Below, piece by piece: positions 1 to 10,977 of a stretch of 64,000 nt of DNA. Within the stretch, counting starts at the first letter, position 1, and each line of letters begins with the position of its first letter. A program made the translations under genes and the position numbers. The notes under the pieces were generated by a model, which saw nothing but the letters and a program-made list of their open reading frames with translations, made no database searches and was not told the origin of the DNA. This DNA comes from Margaritispora aquatica (Eukaryota > Ascomycota > Leotiomycetes > Helotiales > Discinellaceae): positions 2,696,167 to 2,760,166 of the forward strand of contig VJWN01000007.1 in assembly GCA_007644065.1 (NCBI GenBank), given 5' to 3'.

Positions 1-1
1 C

Positions 2-1041
2 CGAGCGAAAGAGTTGCAGCACGGGCGAGACAAGAACATGATTGAGCAGCAATATCGCCAAAAAATAGACTCTTTGCAAACTGAAGTGGATCGCTTAATT
101 CAAGACAAAGATCTAGAAACGAAGAGACTGAAAGAAGAACACAAAGTCGACAAAGCTGAATATGTTAAAGCCCTTCTGTTAACAAATGAGGATCTCAAAG
201 AAGCACTTGTAACGAGAGATCATTTCAAAGTTATGAGCGACAGCGAGGTCTCTCGTCGGTACCTGGACATCAGTATCGAAATTGATGATCTTGCTCGGAC
301 ACCATGGCATGCAACCAAACAGCGAAGCTGGCCATTTCAACCATATGATTTTCAAACCTCTGAGAACGATCGACGAGCGAAGAAAGAGATACTGGGAAAC
401 ACATTGTGGGTTGTTCTCTACGAACTAATTTTCTGCACACCTTTCCGGGTCTTTGGGACGCAAGGAAGATTACTTGAGCAAGAGTGGATTAAGAAGTTTG
501 CCTCTGGTACGTACTTAATACGTTAAGGAGTATGATACATCTACTGACAACTACTCAAGGACAAAGAAATTCAGAAACTTTGTACCCTCAGCCACCTACG
601 AAGGAATCAGAAACTTGGAGATACGAAGAGATCATGAGATGTGTTAAGGCACACAGCCAACCGATTACACAATCAGACTACAAAATCAGACAAGACTATG
701 AGACAACCCTTGATGAATGTGCTGAACATATTATTTATGAACTTGAGACAGTTACATTAATCCACTCCGAAGAGCATCAGCAAATTAAAGAATTGGTAAA
801 AGCAATGGCGGAATTGTGGCTCGAAATAGGCCAGCTACGATGGCGAATCTTCTTTTCATTGTCCAATTCAAATAGACAGCCAGTAAGAAGTAGGAAAGAC
901 GCCATCGACCGTGCTGGAAATTTGAGTTTGGTAGTGAAGCCAGAGTTGCGAAGAATGGGTAATGCACAATGGGAACGATTGGACATGGAAGAAGTGATAG
1001 TCGATTGCGCTGGCAAGTTTAGTGTGTTCCATGCGGCTTAG
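2..1041 (+). CDS. 5'-partial unknown coiled-coil protein
   Basis: Coding is open from the window edge, so the true start is probably upstream; the first ATG in frame is at 38. Two exons, <2..506 and 560..1041, are joined by a 53-bp intron (donor gtacgt, branch ctgac, acceptor caag), and the join keeps frame through 328 visible residues. The first 75 residues are rich in K, E, D and Q and look like a coiled coil. The rest mixes helical segments with aromatic motifs such as a TLWVVLYE stretch and an EWIKKFA stretch just before the intron. There is no signal peptide or membrane segment. The layout resembles a recurrent family of unknown proteins in filamentous ascomycetes, but I do not recognise a named domain and assign no function. 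Confidence 0.65.
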
Positions 1042-1609
1042 GGCCTTGTGGAAACCTTTTCAGATCTCAATCTCATTCACTTTGTAATTGATGTAAATAA
1101 ATTCACGAGATCTCAGGTTTTGCTTTGAGAGATAATGATCATGCTCAGACGATCTAAGAATTTAAGAAGAGGGTACAATGTGATTTAATAATGAATAATT
1201 TCAATGCTTTATATAGCCCTAAATTCAGTTCTTGATTTAGCTTTTGCCTCGAGCAAGCTCGTTTTCATTCATTTAAGGTACAGAGCCTCACAACTGAGCC
1301 AGTGGTCTTGAACAGGACTAGTGTGTCTGTCCAGTCTTCAGCTGAACTTTACCCTCTCCCCCTCTTAATTCAATCCATGGGAACGATAAGAACTCATCAA
1401 TAACAAGCACAACCGCTCTATCGCAAACATTGAATAAGATTCGAGAATTGATCTGAGCCCGGGAGATTCTTACAGACCTATTGTGGCAAAATTGAGCAAA
1501 ATATTTTTATTCCCCAAATATATCAGAGCCTTGCTCCTTGATACTTACCTCTAGCCCGCTCAAACAATCACACCCAGCAACTTTAAAGCTCTTAACAAAA
1601 AAAAAATCA
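1042..1609. other. intergenic, no gene seen
   Basis: Holds the 3' end of the partial gene and the 5' leader of the small gene at 1610. The bases before that ATG form an A-rich run (a9 followed by tca), a typical fungal leader. No other gene is supported. Confidence 0.6.
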
Positions 1610-2026
1610 ATGGTATTCGGACGATGGAGGAAGGACTCGTCCAAGAAAAGCTCTTCTTCACGAAACAACGCTTCGGCGTCGTCAGGCAGCTCAACAGCCA
1701 TTGAAAACCCCCCGATTAGCCATAGAAAGATCACAGCAATACAAGTCCGCGAACTCAACGAGTTGATCAGGAAAAGATATGCACTCGACATCAAGATCTG
1801 GAGTAACAAGAACTGCCACACGACTCACAGGTACTTGGTGGAGCCAGACATGCATCGATCAGATGCGATGTTGTTGAGGATAAGGGCACTGGTGAATCTT
1901 TGGGATGATCCGAATATGTGGGACGAACCGGCAGATCTGCTACGAGTGCGGGAGATCAAACAACGATTAAATCTGAGCGGCGCAAGGAGATGGCAAGGGA
2001 ATCCACCATGGGCGGATGTTGTTTAG
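1610..2026 (+). CDS. small basic unknown protein (138 aa)
   Basis: Single-exon gene. I chose the ATG at 1610, which has an A-rich leader and a G at +4, over the upstream in-frame ATG at 1538, whose extra residues look like translated leader. The N terminus is a basic, serine-rich low-complexity stretch (about residues 4-30). It is followed by a helical part with motifs VRELNELIRKRYALDIKIW and, later, RSDAMLLRIRALVNLW. The protein ends in a W-rich tail. No secretion signal or membrane segment is seen. This N-terminal Ser/Lys tail plus an LNxLIRKRY-type helix recurs in small ascomycete proteins of unknown function; I assign no role. Confidence 0.65.
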   Translation: MVFGRWRKDSSKKSSSSRNNASASSGSSTAIENPPISHRKITAIQVRELNELIRKRYALDIKIWSNKNCHTTHRYLVEPDMHRSDAMLLRIRALVNLWDDPNMWDEPADLLRVREIKQRLNLSGARRWQGNPPWADVV

Positions 2027-4073
2027 GGCTGAGCTGAGTCGTGAAGGAAAGATATGTTAGTAATGAGGAGATACCGTGAGCTGAAGCAATAAAGTTACGC
2101 TTGGATCTTGCTGCCGAGTCTGGGGATGGCGGGGTAGATTGACCCCGCGTTCTAGCAAGTTCGCAACGAGTACATAGCGACTAAACTGGAGCTATGCTGC
2201 AAGCAAAGTCGGGTCATCGGGTTCTTCTTTTGTTAGTCGGGTTCGAGTTCTGGATAGCGGCGATGAAAGCACTTGATTCAAATATCTTCAATCAGATGCT
2301 CGAAATGGTCTCCTCTAAGCTTGCTAGATTTGACACTTGCATGCTCATCTAAAAAAGATGTGATCTATGCATTTTCTCCCTCTTGAGCTAACCAGATTCC
2401 ATATATCTCGAGATTTTCATACCAATTTTACCCTCGAAGATAAGTATTTGCTCCGCAGAGAATTATCTGGATCGTAAACTTGCAAAGAGCCAGCTATCTT
2501 CCAGTATCTTTAGTTGTCAGCTCTGGGTAGATATCTCTACTTATTTCAGACGGTGTTTCTAATTTATATGTGATACACCTGAGCTGTTTATGATTTTTTT
2601 CCCCCTGGCGTGTTGAATTGACATACAGGATAACTAGCATCGATGTGAGCTAAGCTAGACACTATAAGCGAGAAGAGAGGGGAGCTGACGCTCCTCCACT
2701 ATTCTCATCGTGCCAGGCTTTCAAAATCTCTATATTCGAGTCCAGCAAGGACTTAAAACTTCTCTTGAACAGCATAACATAGTTTTCTTCAATCCAGTCT
2801 GAATATTATGGTATTCGAACTGGGCAAGTGGTACATGTCCAAAAATCGGGAAAAGATACCGAGACGAGAAATGATACTGTTTCCAAATTGGCATTATACC
2901 ATAGAGAATACACAAATTAGATGAGCAGATTGATTACTATACTATTTTCCCCGTCAAAGAAACAAAGCAAACAAAGTTACATAGTTTTCGGATTTGTAGC
3001 ATCCATGTACCCAATTACACTATCATGGTCGGATTTCCCTTGCGCAAACTATATATGATCGATCGTATGAAATCCTGCAACTCGTCCACGTCGTCTGCAT
3101 CATCTCTATGCCAAAATAGCTCTGAGACATTGTTTTCGTCTATCTTCACTTACCAACAACTTTCAGAGATAAATGACGAACGGAGTGAGAAAAGTTGATA
3201 TACACAATCTTGCTGAATCATCGGGTGTCCACACCGAAGAGGTACACAGTACGGTGATGACGGTCGTGAGGTTGCTTCCATCGATCTTCGCTCGAGCCAG
3301 CTCTACTATCTCTCGGGCTAATACTATCGTCGCGATAGTGTACAACTTATGTTTCGTCCTGCCATCGACAGACAACTTCCTCCGCCGGGAACAGTCTTGA
3401 ATTCTCCGTTGAAGAGTGTCATTTTCCCTGATTACGCCATCAGAATTTTGAACGACATCACTCCTGTCAACCTCCTCAAACGTGGTTACTATTGATGAGG
3501 GGAGGGCATGGTGGGAGTGGATACGATATTAAGGAAGGTTGTAGTCACAATGAAGTAAAGAAAAGGTGTTATTATCTATGGGGGAAGTGGATGAGTAATT
3601 AATATAATTAATATACAGGACAAGGCATGGCTGGATTACGGGGTAAGTGGTGTCTATCTATGCCTGTCATTGGCGGAGTTCCGATCCCAGACTACTTTGC
3701 TGAGGCTCCTTGACCAATGTGCGATATGATGTCATACATTTCTCTCAGGACAGGATAAACATGTGGGGCCGGTGGTCAAGATTCGTCAACGGATGTATTC
3801 TCCAAAATACCCATTCTCTATTATATAGAGTTCTCCGTCCTAATGTCTCAAATGTCATCTAGGTGCCATTTGCAACAGATTCTGTTGGGGAGGATTCATA
3901 AAGGCGTGGCTAAAGCCCCCGTATGGAAACCAAGAAACAGGTTTATAAAAACACCTTACGTCATCCCAAATTTACAAATACAAAATCTACCATGTCCCCA
4001 GCGGACCGTCAATCTATATTTTATCGAGGCTCGCGGGTAACATCTATGAATCTCGTCAAATTTATCAAACGAC
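2027..4073. other. intergenic, no supported gene
   Basis: About 2 kb without a gene I can defend. Short open frames at 3163-3400 exist on both strands over the same bases and have no domain or splice support. An AT-rich palindromic stretch (attaatataattaatata) lies near 3600. The last 200 bases would be the promoter of the 2EXR gene. Confidence 0.55.
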
Positions 4074-5018
4074 ATGAATCAGAGCGATTTGCCCTCTGAA
4101 AGTTCAAGCCGACCCAGGAGCCAGTCAGACGAAATGGGAGTCAGTTCAGTTATTACCAATTTAATGGCGGACCAATTTCACTTCTTCGTCAAGCTTCCTC
4201 TTGAAATTCAACTCAAAATATGTGAACATATCTGTTATATCCCGCGAGTCGTAGACGTATTCTCGAGTGGAACTGGCTGCGAAGCATTGCACAATCTGGA
4301 CGACAATTTCCATGATCTGTTCGGCGGCGACCTACGGGTAGACTTCAATGCTACACACTCTCGCCCACCAACTGTTCTCCAAGTATGTCAAATATTTAGG
4401 AGGGTAGGACTCCAGTTCTACACGCTAGCGTTTGGAAAAGGGCCATTCTCAGCCACACCCCCAACATCGTCAAATATAAGCTTCTCCTGTCAGATCAACA
4501 TGCCAGCCCATATCTACATCAACTGGGAATGCGATGTAGTGTGCCCGATGGGCAACGAAAGCAGAGATATGAAGGATATGGAAGTACAGCTTCTAGAGAC
4601 TATAGTCTCGAGCGGGAAATTGCTCCGTCATCTTGCGATTGATCCCCTTACCCTCGAAATTCCTGTCGGCACGAATCTAATGGACTCCTCTGACGAAGAA
4701 CCCCAACTCTCCTGGGCCCATTTGTTGATGGATTGTCCAAAACTCGAGGAAATAATTCTGTACCATCTACCAGATAACTATCGTGTGTATAGCACACCAT
4801 TCGAGTTTAGTGGCATCAGCGAAGTTGAAATTGAGCAGGATGTAGATTTTAAGGCTCCGGAGTTGAAAAATGTTAGGGATATGATCCTGAATTTGATTGG
4901 TAAGATGGAGATATCGCAGGAAGCTACTAATGTACGAGAGCTTTCCAAAGTTCAGGAGGTTTCGGTGCCACTTGTTGTGAGGATTATGGGTATAAGGACG
5001 GAGAAGGGGGGGAAGTAG
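4074..5018 (+). CDS. 2EXR domain-containing protein
   Basis: Single exon, 314 aa. After a polar N-terminal tail of about 35 residues comes the 2EXR signature, FHFFVKLPLEIQLKI (residues about 37-51), matching the family pattern F-x-x-F-x-x-LP-x-E-[IL]-[QR]-x-x-I. An in-frame Met just before the motif (MADQFHFF) is an alternative start. The domain continues with PTVLQVCQIFRRVGLQFY, the part where 2EXR proteins usually carry an LLxVCRESR-like segment. 2EXR proteins are abundant in filamentous ascomycetes and resemble F-box proteins in sequence; their biochemical role is not established. The C-terminal 150 residues carry nothing I recognise. A second 2EXR gene lies at 19998. Confidence 0.8.
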   Translation: MNQSDLPSESSSRPRSQSDEMGVSSVITNLMADQFHFFVKLPLEIQLKICEHICYIPRVVDVFSSGTGCEALHNLDDNFHDLFGGDLRVDFNATHSRPPTVLQVCQIFRRVGLQFYTLAFGKGPFSATPPTSSNISFSCQINMPAHIYINWECDVVCPMGNESRDMKDMEVQLLETIVSSGKLLRHLAIDPLTLEIPVGTNLMDSSDEEPQLSWAHLLMDCPKLEEIILYHLPDNYRVYSTPFEFSGISEVEIEQDVDFKAPELKNVRDMILNLIGKMEISQEATNVRELSKVQEVSVPLVVRIMGIRTEKGGK

Positions 5019-5209
5019 GTCACCAAAGGGGAATCGAAGAATTATCAACCCAATAGGCAGACTACCTACTAGTAAATAGAACATTGGACCTCTGTGCGGG
5101 CAGAAACGCGGCTGCTTATGGAACGTCTTGAAAAACGCCATATTTTCCTTAGTTCGGTATCTTTGACGTGCTGGCCCTATGACGGATACATACAATATGC
5201 TTTTCAACG

Positions 5210-5608
5210 ATGGATGCAGGATTACGAGTTAAGTTACCGGCTAAGAATACCGTAAGAGATGTCAGCCAGCCAGTTGCAACTGATGTCAAGAGAGGGATAT
5301 GGGATGGTGAAGCACTGCTTGCAAAGTGGAAAAGAGGCAAAACGACTTGGTACCTTGTAAAGTGGAGAGAATTTCCGCGCGAGGGCAATACGTGGGAGAA
5401 ATGGAAGGACATAAGCTCGGAGCTCATCAAAGAGTTTGAGGCGACCTATCAAGGGAACCAGTCAGGCGTACGACTACTCAAGACGCGAGTATTGTGCAGA
5501 AGGGCCGAATACCTTGTTGAGTGGAAGGGTCGTCCGGAGAGCGAGAATTCTTGGGAGAAAGAAGCTACCGCAAGCCGTGAACGAATTATAGAGTCTAAGG
5601 CGAGCTGA
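5210..5608 (+). CDS. small protein with two tandem chromodomains
   Basis: Single exon, 132 aa. Residues about 30-78 hold a chromodomain core: WYLVKWREFPREGNTWEKW fits the YLVKWKGY-x(4)-TWEP consensus. Residues about 86-130 repeat the pattern with AEYLVEWKGRPESENSWEKE, followed by a helix (SRERIIESKAS). The protein is almost nothing but these two units, with no methyltransferase, helicase or integrase region. Chromodomains bind methylated histone tails, and in fungi also occur at the C terminus of some gypsy-type integrases, so this could be a domesticated fragment. No retroelement sequence flanks it here. It starts 191 bp after the 2EXR gene on the same strand. Confidence 0.75.
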   Translation: MDAGLRVKLPAKNTVRDVSQPVATDVKRGIWDGEALLAKWKRGKTTWYLVKWREFPREGNTWEKWKDISSELIKEFEATYQGNQSGVRLLKTRVLCRRAEYLVEWKGRPESENSWEKEATASRERIIESKAS

Positions 5609-5876
5609 ATAAGGAAACCATCATATTTTACAAGTATTAGTGTACAAAGCGGCTGTATCACCGAGCTTTCTTTGTGCCCTGGTGTTAGGGATATGGTAAT
5701 CAGCTTGGGATTGTTCAGCGTGGGATAAAACACAGTCATGGAACCAGAAACTAAGTTGGGTAAAATTTCCATTCGAGCCAAACAAAGAAGTTGAGCGACA
5801 TGAAATGATGATGTTCACGTGGAAATATAACACACGAGAGTTATGCGCCAAGGAAACCCACGAGACCTCCAACTCT

Positions 5877-7016
5877 TTACTCTTGAACATTTAGCACCAC
5901 AAATTGTCCCGGTCCCTGATTTTCCGCAGCGGCATTGATAGCATCCACAAAATTTTCCAGCCCAAACTGACCCACAATCTCATGACCTGCCTCTTTACCC
6001 AACTTCAGTACACCCGCCTCGATCAACTTGATCATTGCGGCGAAGTCCTCTCTGTCATACATGTATTGTCCCTTGATGGTAAGACTGTTCAATACAGCCA
6101 TCATGTACGGAATTGGGATGTCCTTGCTGAGAATGCCTTCGAGACTGACCCTGCCATTGGGCTTGACAGCCATCATGCAACTCCCAACATGAGTGGAATC
6201 GTTTGCAGCGCTTGGCGAGATGTCCATGAAAGCATCAATGACGCCAAATGCTTGCAGAGCAGGGATGTCAACCGCGGGGTCGTTCTTGAGCTCGTATGTG
6301 CTCACGCGAGGACTGTATGAGGCAATCTTTTTGAGCTTCTCTGGGTTTCTTCCAACAGCAATCACTCTGGCACCCATGGCGAGAGCAGCCTCAACTGCCG
6401 CGCTGCTGAAAGCGCCAGTAGATGGTGCAACAATGACAGTCTCGCCTGCTTGAAGATTGATAGCGCGAAATCCTCCATAAGGCACCGCAATGCGGCTCAT
6501 ATATGTAAGATCAGCATATGAATATCCCAATCCACCATCAGCCGGGCTTCCCAAGAGACGCTTCTCATCTAAGGCGAAAGTGTTTTCCAAAGGCGCGCGT
6601 GCATACTCCGCGCTCATCCCATCACGCCAGAGTCCGTTTGCGAGTTTGAGAGCACCTGGATTGTAGCCAAAGACACCCAGTCCCCAAAGAATTTGCACGT
6701 TGTGATCATCTCTGGCACGCACAGTTGGCTCGCAGATGACGAGCTGGCCAACGGTGAAAGCTGTTGTGTCTGGTCCAATGGCTGCAATCCGGCCGACAGC
6801 GCGAGATCCTGGAACCATGGGAGTAGGAATGTTGAGATACTCCATGCCTCCGGTGAGGAGTGCTTGAAATGCTGCTTCAATCGTGGCAGCGAGAACACGA
6901 ACGATTACAGATCCAGGTTGGACTTCAGGTACTGGCCGAGTTTCGATGGTTAATGGCTTCCCGAGCTCTGTCACAACAACTGCACGGCATGTTGCTGGTA
7001 GAGAAGTCGAAGACAT
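5877..7016 (-). CDS. zinc-independent MDR oxidoreductase (quinone-oxidoreductase-like)
   Basis: 379 aa, single exon. The start was set at the ATG at 7016-7014 (MSSTSLPATCRAVVV), because the 30 residues open upstream look like translated leader. The fold is that of medium-chain dehydrogenases: a GroES-like N-terminal half (residues about 10-150) and an NAD(P)-binding half. The nucleotide-binding segment is unusual, VIVAPSTGAFSSAAVEAAL-MGARVIAVG instead of GxGxxG. The usual catalytic-zinc Cys and His/Glu positions are absent, so it is probably a zinc-independent NADPH oxidoreductase. The substrate cannot be read. It is transcribed away from the Zn2Cys6 gene at 7820, with about 800 bp of shared upstream region. 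Confidence 0.8.
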   Translation of the reverse strand: MSSTSLPATCRAVVVTELGKPLTIETRPVPEVQPGSVIVRVLAATIEAAFQALLTGGMEYLNIPTPMVPGSRAVGRIAAIGPDTTAFTVGQLVICEPTVRARDDHNVQILWGLGVFGYNPGALKLANGLWRDGMSAEYARAPLENTFALDEKRLLGSPADGGLGYSYADLTYMSRIAVPYGGFRAINLQAGETVIVAPSTGAFSSAAVEAALAMGARVIAVGRNPEKLKKIASYSPRVSTYELKNDPAVDIPALQAFGVIDAFMDISPSAANDSTHVGSCMMAVKPNGRVSLEGILSKDIPIPYMMAVLNSLTIKGQYMYDREDFAAMIKLIEAGVLKLGKEAGHEIVGQFGLENFVDAINAAAENQGPGQFVVLNVQE

Positions 7017-7819
7017 TTGAAAGTAGAGAATTGAATATGTTGGTTTTAAGTGTTTAATTATGAAAATGATTGAGAGAGTTGAGGAGAGAATGAAGCTAGA
7101 AACCAAGACCTACCCGAGTTTATATATTTGATGTCGGCACCATTTCGACTTGAGCATCATACCCACAGACACTTTCATTCCCAGTAGCATTGAAGTTCCT
7201 GAAATGACACATTGAGATGACACTTGACACCGCACATTGAGTTAAGCCGAAGATCTTTTGCATCCTTGATAGCTAGCGATGCTGGCCTTCGTCGAAAGGT
7301 CTGAAGTTTGTAGGCGTGGATGACAAGTTGGAAACATCCAATGAGAGAAGTGCTATCTTCAGATCATCCCATGTAAGACTCCCTGTAGACTTCAGCCTCT
7401 CTATAAGACCCCATAAGAGTGACTGCCGGTGTTGGTTGAGCACAAAGTTGTCATCGACAAGAAGACATGACAAGCGAGAGGTTGTTTTAAAGTTGGTCCA
7501 GCTGTCCGAAGTCCATACGAGAAAGGGTTAGCGTCCTCGGCAAGCATCTTGAATACGAATGAAGGTTAGACTGCACGAGATTTGCCCCGTCTTAAATCCT
7601 GTCAGCCAATCGGACTTTACCATAATTCCACCACATCAAAAGACCTCTCTGGACGCAGGTATTTCCTCATCTCGTATACCATCAACCAAACAACAACTTC
7701 TCAAGAATCCCCGGAATAACATCGAGAACTAGAATCCGAGTGCTATTTTTGAGTATTGATTAAGTGATTCTATTGGTAGTTTCTCACCATTTTTAGCAAT
7801 CACGACTGGATACGGCAAA
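7017..7819. promoter_or_regulatory. shared upstream region of divergent oxidoreductase and regulator
   Basis: About 800 bp separate the start codons of the oxidoreductase (minus) and the Zn2Cys6 regulator (plus). The minus-strand gene has a TATAAA-like box about 105 bp upstream of its ATG (ttatata at 7120-7126 on the plus strand). Small open frames at 7273-7531 lie on both strands over the same bases and look like chance. Co-regulation is only inferred from the arrangement. Confidence 0.4.
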
Positions 7820-9264
7820 ATGACCCTAGATCAAACAGTGAAACCAGTTGGAATTGGAGGTCGTCAACGAAAAGCGCACACCAAAAGCAGGAGAGGATGC
7901 AGGAATTGTAAATTACGTGGAGTCAAGGTATGTTTTATGCTTGATAGACTATCTATCTGCTAAATGATAGATGTAGTGTGATGAAACCAAGCCGGGCTGT
8001 AAAAGGTGCACGACATATGGTGCAGCTTGCAATTATAACTCCAAGGCTCCAGATTTGGAGATGGTACTGAACGGGACTTCAACCATTAACAGAACTAGTC
8101 AATCACGATTCCAGAACTTCGCCGTTGCCAGTACGGGGTCTAGTTATATACCTCACATACATCCATTAATATACCCTGCGATTCACTCACGGGACTCGAA
8201 ACACTGCATAGAACTCAATAGTGAAGAAATCAGCAGGCTTGGGAGATTTCAAATGAGGACTGTGCTTTTGGTTGGTAGTAGAAAAGCAGGCAAACACTTT
8301 CAGAATGTTGTTGTGGATCTAGCATGTGCTGTGAGTGAAGCTATGTTCTCAATCCATCACCTGTACTGGTTCACTAATCAAGCTCCAGAATCCTTGTCTT
8401 ATGCATGTCATCCAAGCGATCACAAGCATTCATGACCGCTATCTTTCAGGACCCCGCACCTCAGCCAATTCCACCCTGACGATCTCCGAACGTAAGCATT
8501 TGTGGCAAGCAGCCAAGCTTTTTAACGAAGAACTGTCAAAACCAATCGAACCTAGTAGAAGAGATGGCCTTTGGGCTATAGCTGCTCTTCTAGGTGCCAC
8601 ATCTTGGGCTACCATAGAAGCTTCTAAGCCTGAGGAGGCATGGCCCTTGACTTCTCCAGATTCTAGCGATCTCATGTGGATTAAGATGAGCGAAAACAAA
8701 GCAGCCATTTGGGAGATAGCGCAACCACTCCGCGCTGACAGTATCTGGTGCGCTCTAGCGTCAGAGTACCAGAGAGGTATCACAAGCCACAAGCCGCCAT
8801 TGCCAGGTATCGAGGGCATCCCACCAGATTTCGTTAAACTTTACGAGCTCACTGAAGCATCAACGCCAGAAAACAACTCCTACCATGCTGCCGTGCGCGG
8901 TCTCACGAGTCTTCTGCCCCGCGAATGCACTCGCGAGGAGCTTGGGCCATTCGTTGCCTTCATTGCATATTTCAAGCCAGAGTTCAGACAGCTACTCGAA
9001 GAAAGAGATCCTCGGGCGATGCTGCTGATCGCTTACTGGTACATGAAAGTGGGTAATACGGTCTGGTCACTTGACTGGCGCTCGAAACTGGAGTGTCAGG
9101 CAATTTGCATCTACTTGGAGAAGTATTGCTGGCTTCAAAGAGACTTGATTCGTATGATTCAGACGCCGAAAAAATGGTGTGGTGCGGCTTCGCCTGTTGA
9201 CGGAGCGCTTTGGTTTGTAGCTACAGGGTCATATGGTCAAGCTAGAGGGATAAACACAGCATAA
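7820..9264 (+). CDS. Zn2Cys6 transcription factor, Upc2-like
   Basis: Three exons, 7820..7927, 7977..8330 and 8383..9264, give 447 aa. Intron 1 (49 bp) splits the zinc cluster exactly before its third cysteine; intron 2 (52 bp) falls after DLACA. The DNA-binding domain at residues 27-54 has the pattern C-x2-C-x6-C-x6-C-x2-C-x6-C and is preceded by a basic stretch (RQRKAHTKSRRG). The middle carries the LMHVIQAITSIHDRYL motif and then WxxTxPDSSDLMWIKMSENK, both typical of the fungal regulator family that includes the sterol-uptake factor Upc2. Family members are nuclear activators; some control ergosterol genes, others secondary metabolism or sugar use. The target here is unknown. The neighbouring divergent oxidoreductase is a natural candidate. 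Confidence 0.85.
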
Positions 9265-10325
9265 GGAATAAACACCAATCCACAGAGCTATGGATTCGAA
9301 GTATCCGGTTTAAGTTGACATCTGCTCTCATAAATTTCCCATCCTGGCATAACCTCCCTTTCATAAAGCGAGCAGTTGATGCCGCTCTTCATACACAATA
9401 ACTCAATGGCTCAAATGAAGACTCAATCCTCGACATCTTCAACCAAGTTCTGAGAATCCTCCAAATTCTTGTCTCCTTGTCCACTAATGCCAACACAGAG
9501 CTTCAGAAATTGAAGCAAGATAATCATCTCTCGCCCCATTGTTATCATCCTTCGTATACCCCTCCAGTATTCCACAGCTCCCAACTTCACCCTCGGCATG
9601 ATGTTCTCCCTGCACAACATCCCACGACTCTACCAGGACCTCATTGCCGTAAATAAGACGTACATAAAATTCGTCTCAGAGAGGACGCAGCCAATTTGGA
9701 CGGTGATGTGGAATTCTATGCGTCGTATCGAAAGCGAGGGTGAGATGGATCTCGACGCGGAATGATATCGAGGACGGTTTACGGACGTCGATTCAAATGC
9801 CGTGGAGCTCGGCGGGCTTGGGAGGACCGGGGCCATGAGTCTGAGCGGAGCGAGTGGTGTGATGATGTAGCTTGCGAGGCGGAAGTTTGCTGAACGAGGC
9901 GGTAACGCGATGACGTTGCTGTATGGACTATAAGTAAGTAGGTGTATTTTTGGATGCATCTCAGTAGATATTTGAAATCAGACATTATAAATGTTGATGC
10001 TAGGTTTTACTGTGGGTTTTGTGATGTGGGTTCTTGGTTTTCTGTTGGAGCGGGAGTTAGCGATTGGTCTAAGCTTGAGAGACTTAGAAAGCAATGCGAA
10101 AATAGGTGACCTATGTAGAGCAATCTAAAATTGAAATTGCTAGTAAGTGGGTTGTGTTCTGTTGATTTACACCGTTGCGAAGATTAAAGGAAAGATTCTG
10201 AGGGGATGTGTATGAGCTGGCTTAAAAGTGTAACCTCAACGAATTTTGCGGTGAATTGGAAACCAGGCGCCACATCCGCTCACATTAATAAGTTTATAAT
10301 GAATTAATACCTCGTGCGATTGTGA
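9265..10325 (+). pseudogene. possible degenerate coding stretch within an intergenic region
   Basis: No intact gene is present. On the plus strand two adjacent stretches in different frames look coding. One (about 9400-9660) reads SILDIFNQVLRILQILVSLS and is closed upstream by a stop. The other starts at an ATG near 9600 and reads MFSLHNIPRLYQDLIAV..., stopping at 9765. An open remainder follows to about 9935, interrupted by more stops. The order suggests one decayed gene, but I recognise no family and the evidence is weak. The minus-strand frames here (9423-9985) are proline/serine-rich shadows. Confidence 0.2.
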
Positions 10326-10977
10326 TCAAACAAACACCCAGTCCTCCGCAGCCTCAACCATATCATCCAGATCCATAGCCTCAATCGCTTCGCGAAGCTC
10401 ACGCTCCAGGATCTCAATCAAGAAGTATCCTATCGAAACAGCAGTGAAGTTACCCTGATCGCTGCTATCTCCTTCATACTCCTGCAATGCCCAAACCGCA
10501 TCAACAATCTCAGTCTTTGCTTCGCTAACCATGTACTTTCCATTCTCAGGTGCGACGACAGTCCAAGACTTAACCAGCCCACTTCCATAGCCACCACGAC
10601 GGACAGTGCATTTCACCCGATCGGTTTCATCTTTACCAACGGTGATCTCGAACCTGATATCTCCTTTGGACGAAGTCTTGGAGTTCTTGGTGACAGTAAA
10701 TACAGATTTGAAATGCTGTACAGCGGTAACTTCGAGATGGCCTAGTGTGTAGCGATCGCAGAGGGATCCTGGGGCAAGGACTGCCAGCGTGTGTGGAACT
10801 CGAACCTCGTAAGTCTTGAAGGGCTTTGGCGTTTCAGAGCACACTTTCCTGATTTGGCTACCGTATATATTAGCTAAGATAGGAAGCTGGTGAAGAGGTG
10901 GGGATATCTTACAATTCTTGATATTTGACTGCAAGATCAGAAGCAGGCTGGGTAGCGGATGTCCATTGGATAGACAT
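10326..10977 (-). CDS. paralog array member A: small acidic unknown protein
   Basis: Two exons on the minus strand, 10977..10913 and 10857..10326, give 198 aa. The 55-bp intron (gtaaga...ggtag) interrupts a codon after its second base, 22 residues from the start. The ATG at 10977 gives MSIQWTSATQPAS, nearly the same start as neighbour B. The fold looks all-beta in the middle (YEVRVPHTLAVLAP, FTVTKNSK, IRFEITVG, VKCTVRRGG), then a helix with the family motif VSIGYFLIEILERE, and a strongly acidic end (DMVEAAEDWVFV). No signal peptide or membrane segment. It is clearly related to B (11781), C (13391) and more distantly D (14865). I know no named domain that fits. Confidence 0.75.

Noticed and set aside
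3163..3400. Overlapping 70- and 75-aa frames on opposite strands
   Set aside because: Neither strand shows a domain, signal or splice evidence, and only one at most could be real.
5877..7106. Longer oxidoreductase start with a hydrophobic N terminus
   Set aside because: The extra 30 residues resemble a leader translated by chance; the MDR domain begins right after the ATG at 7016.
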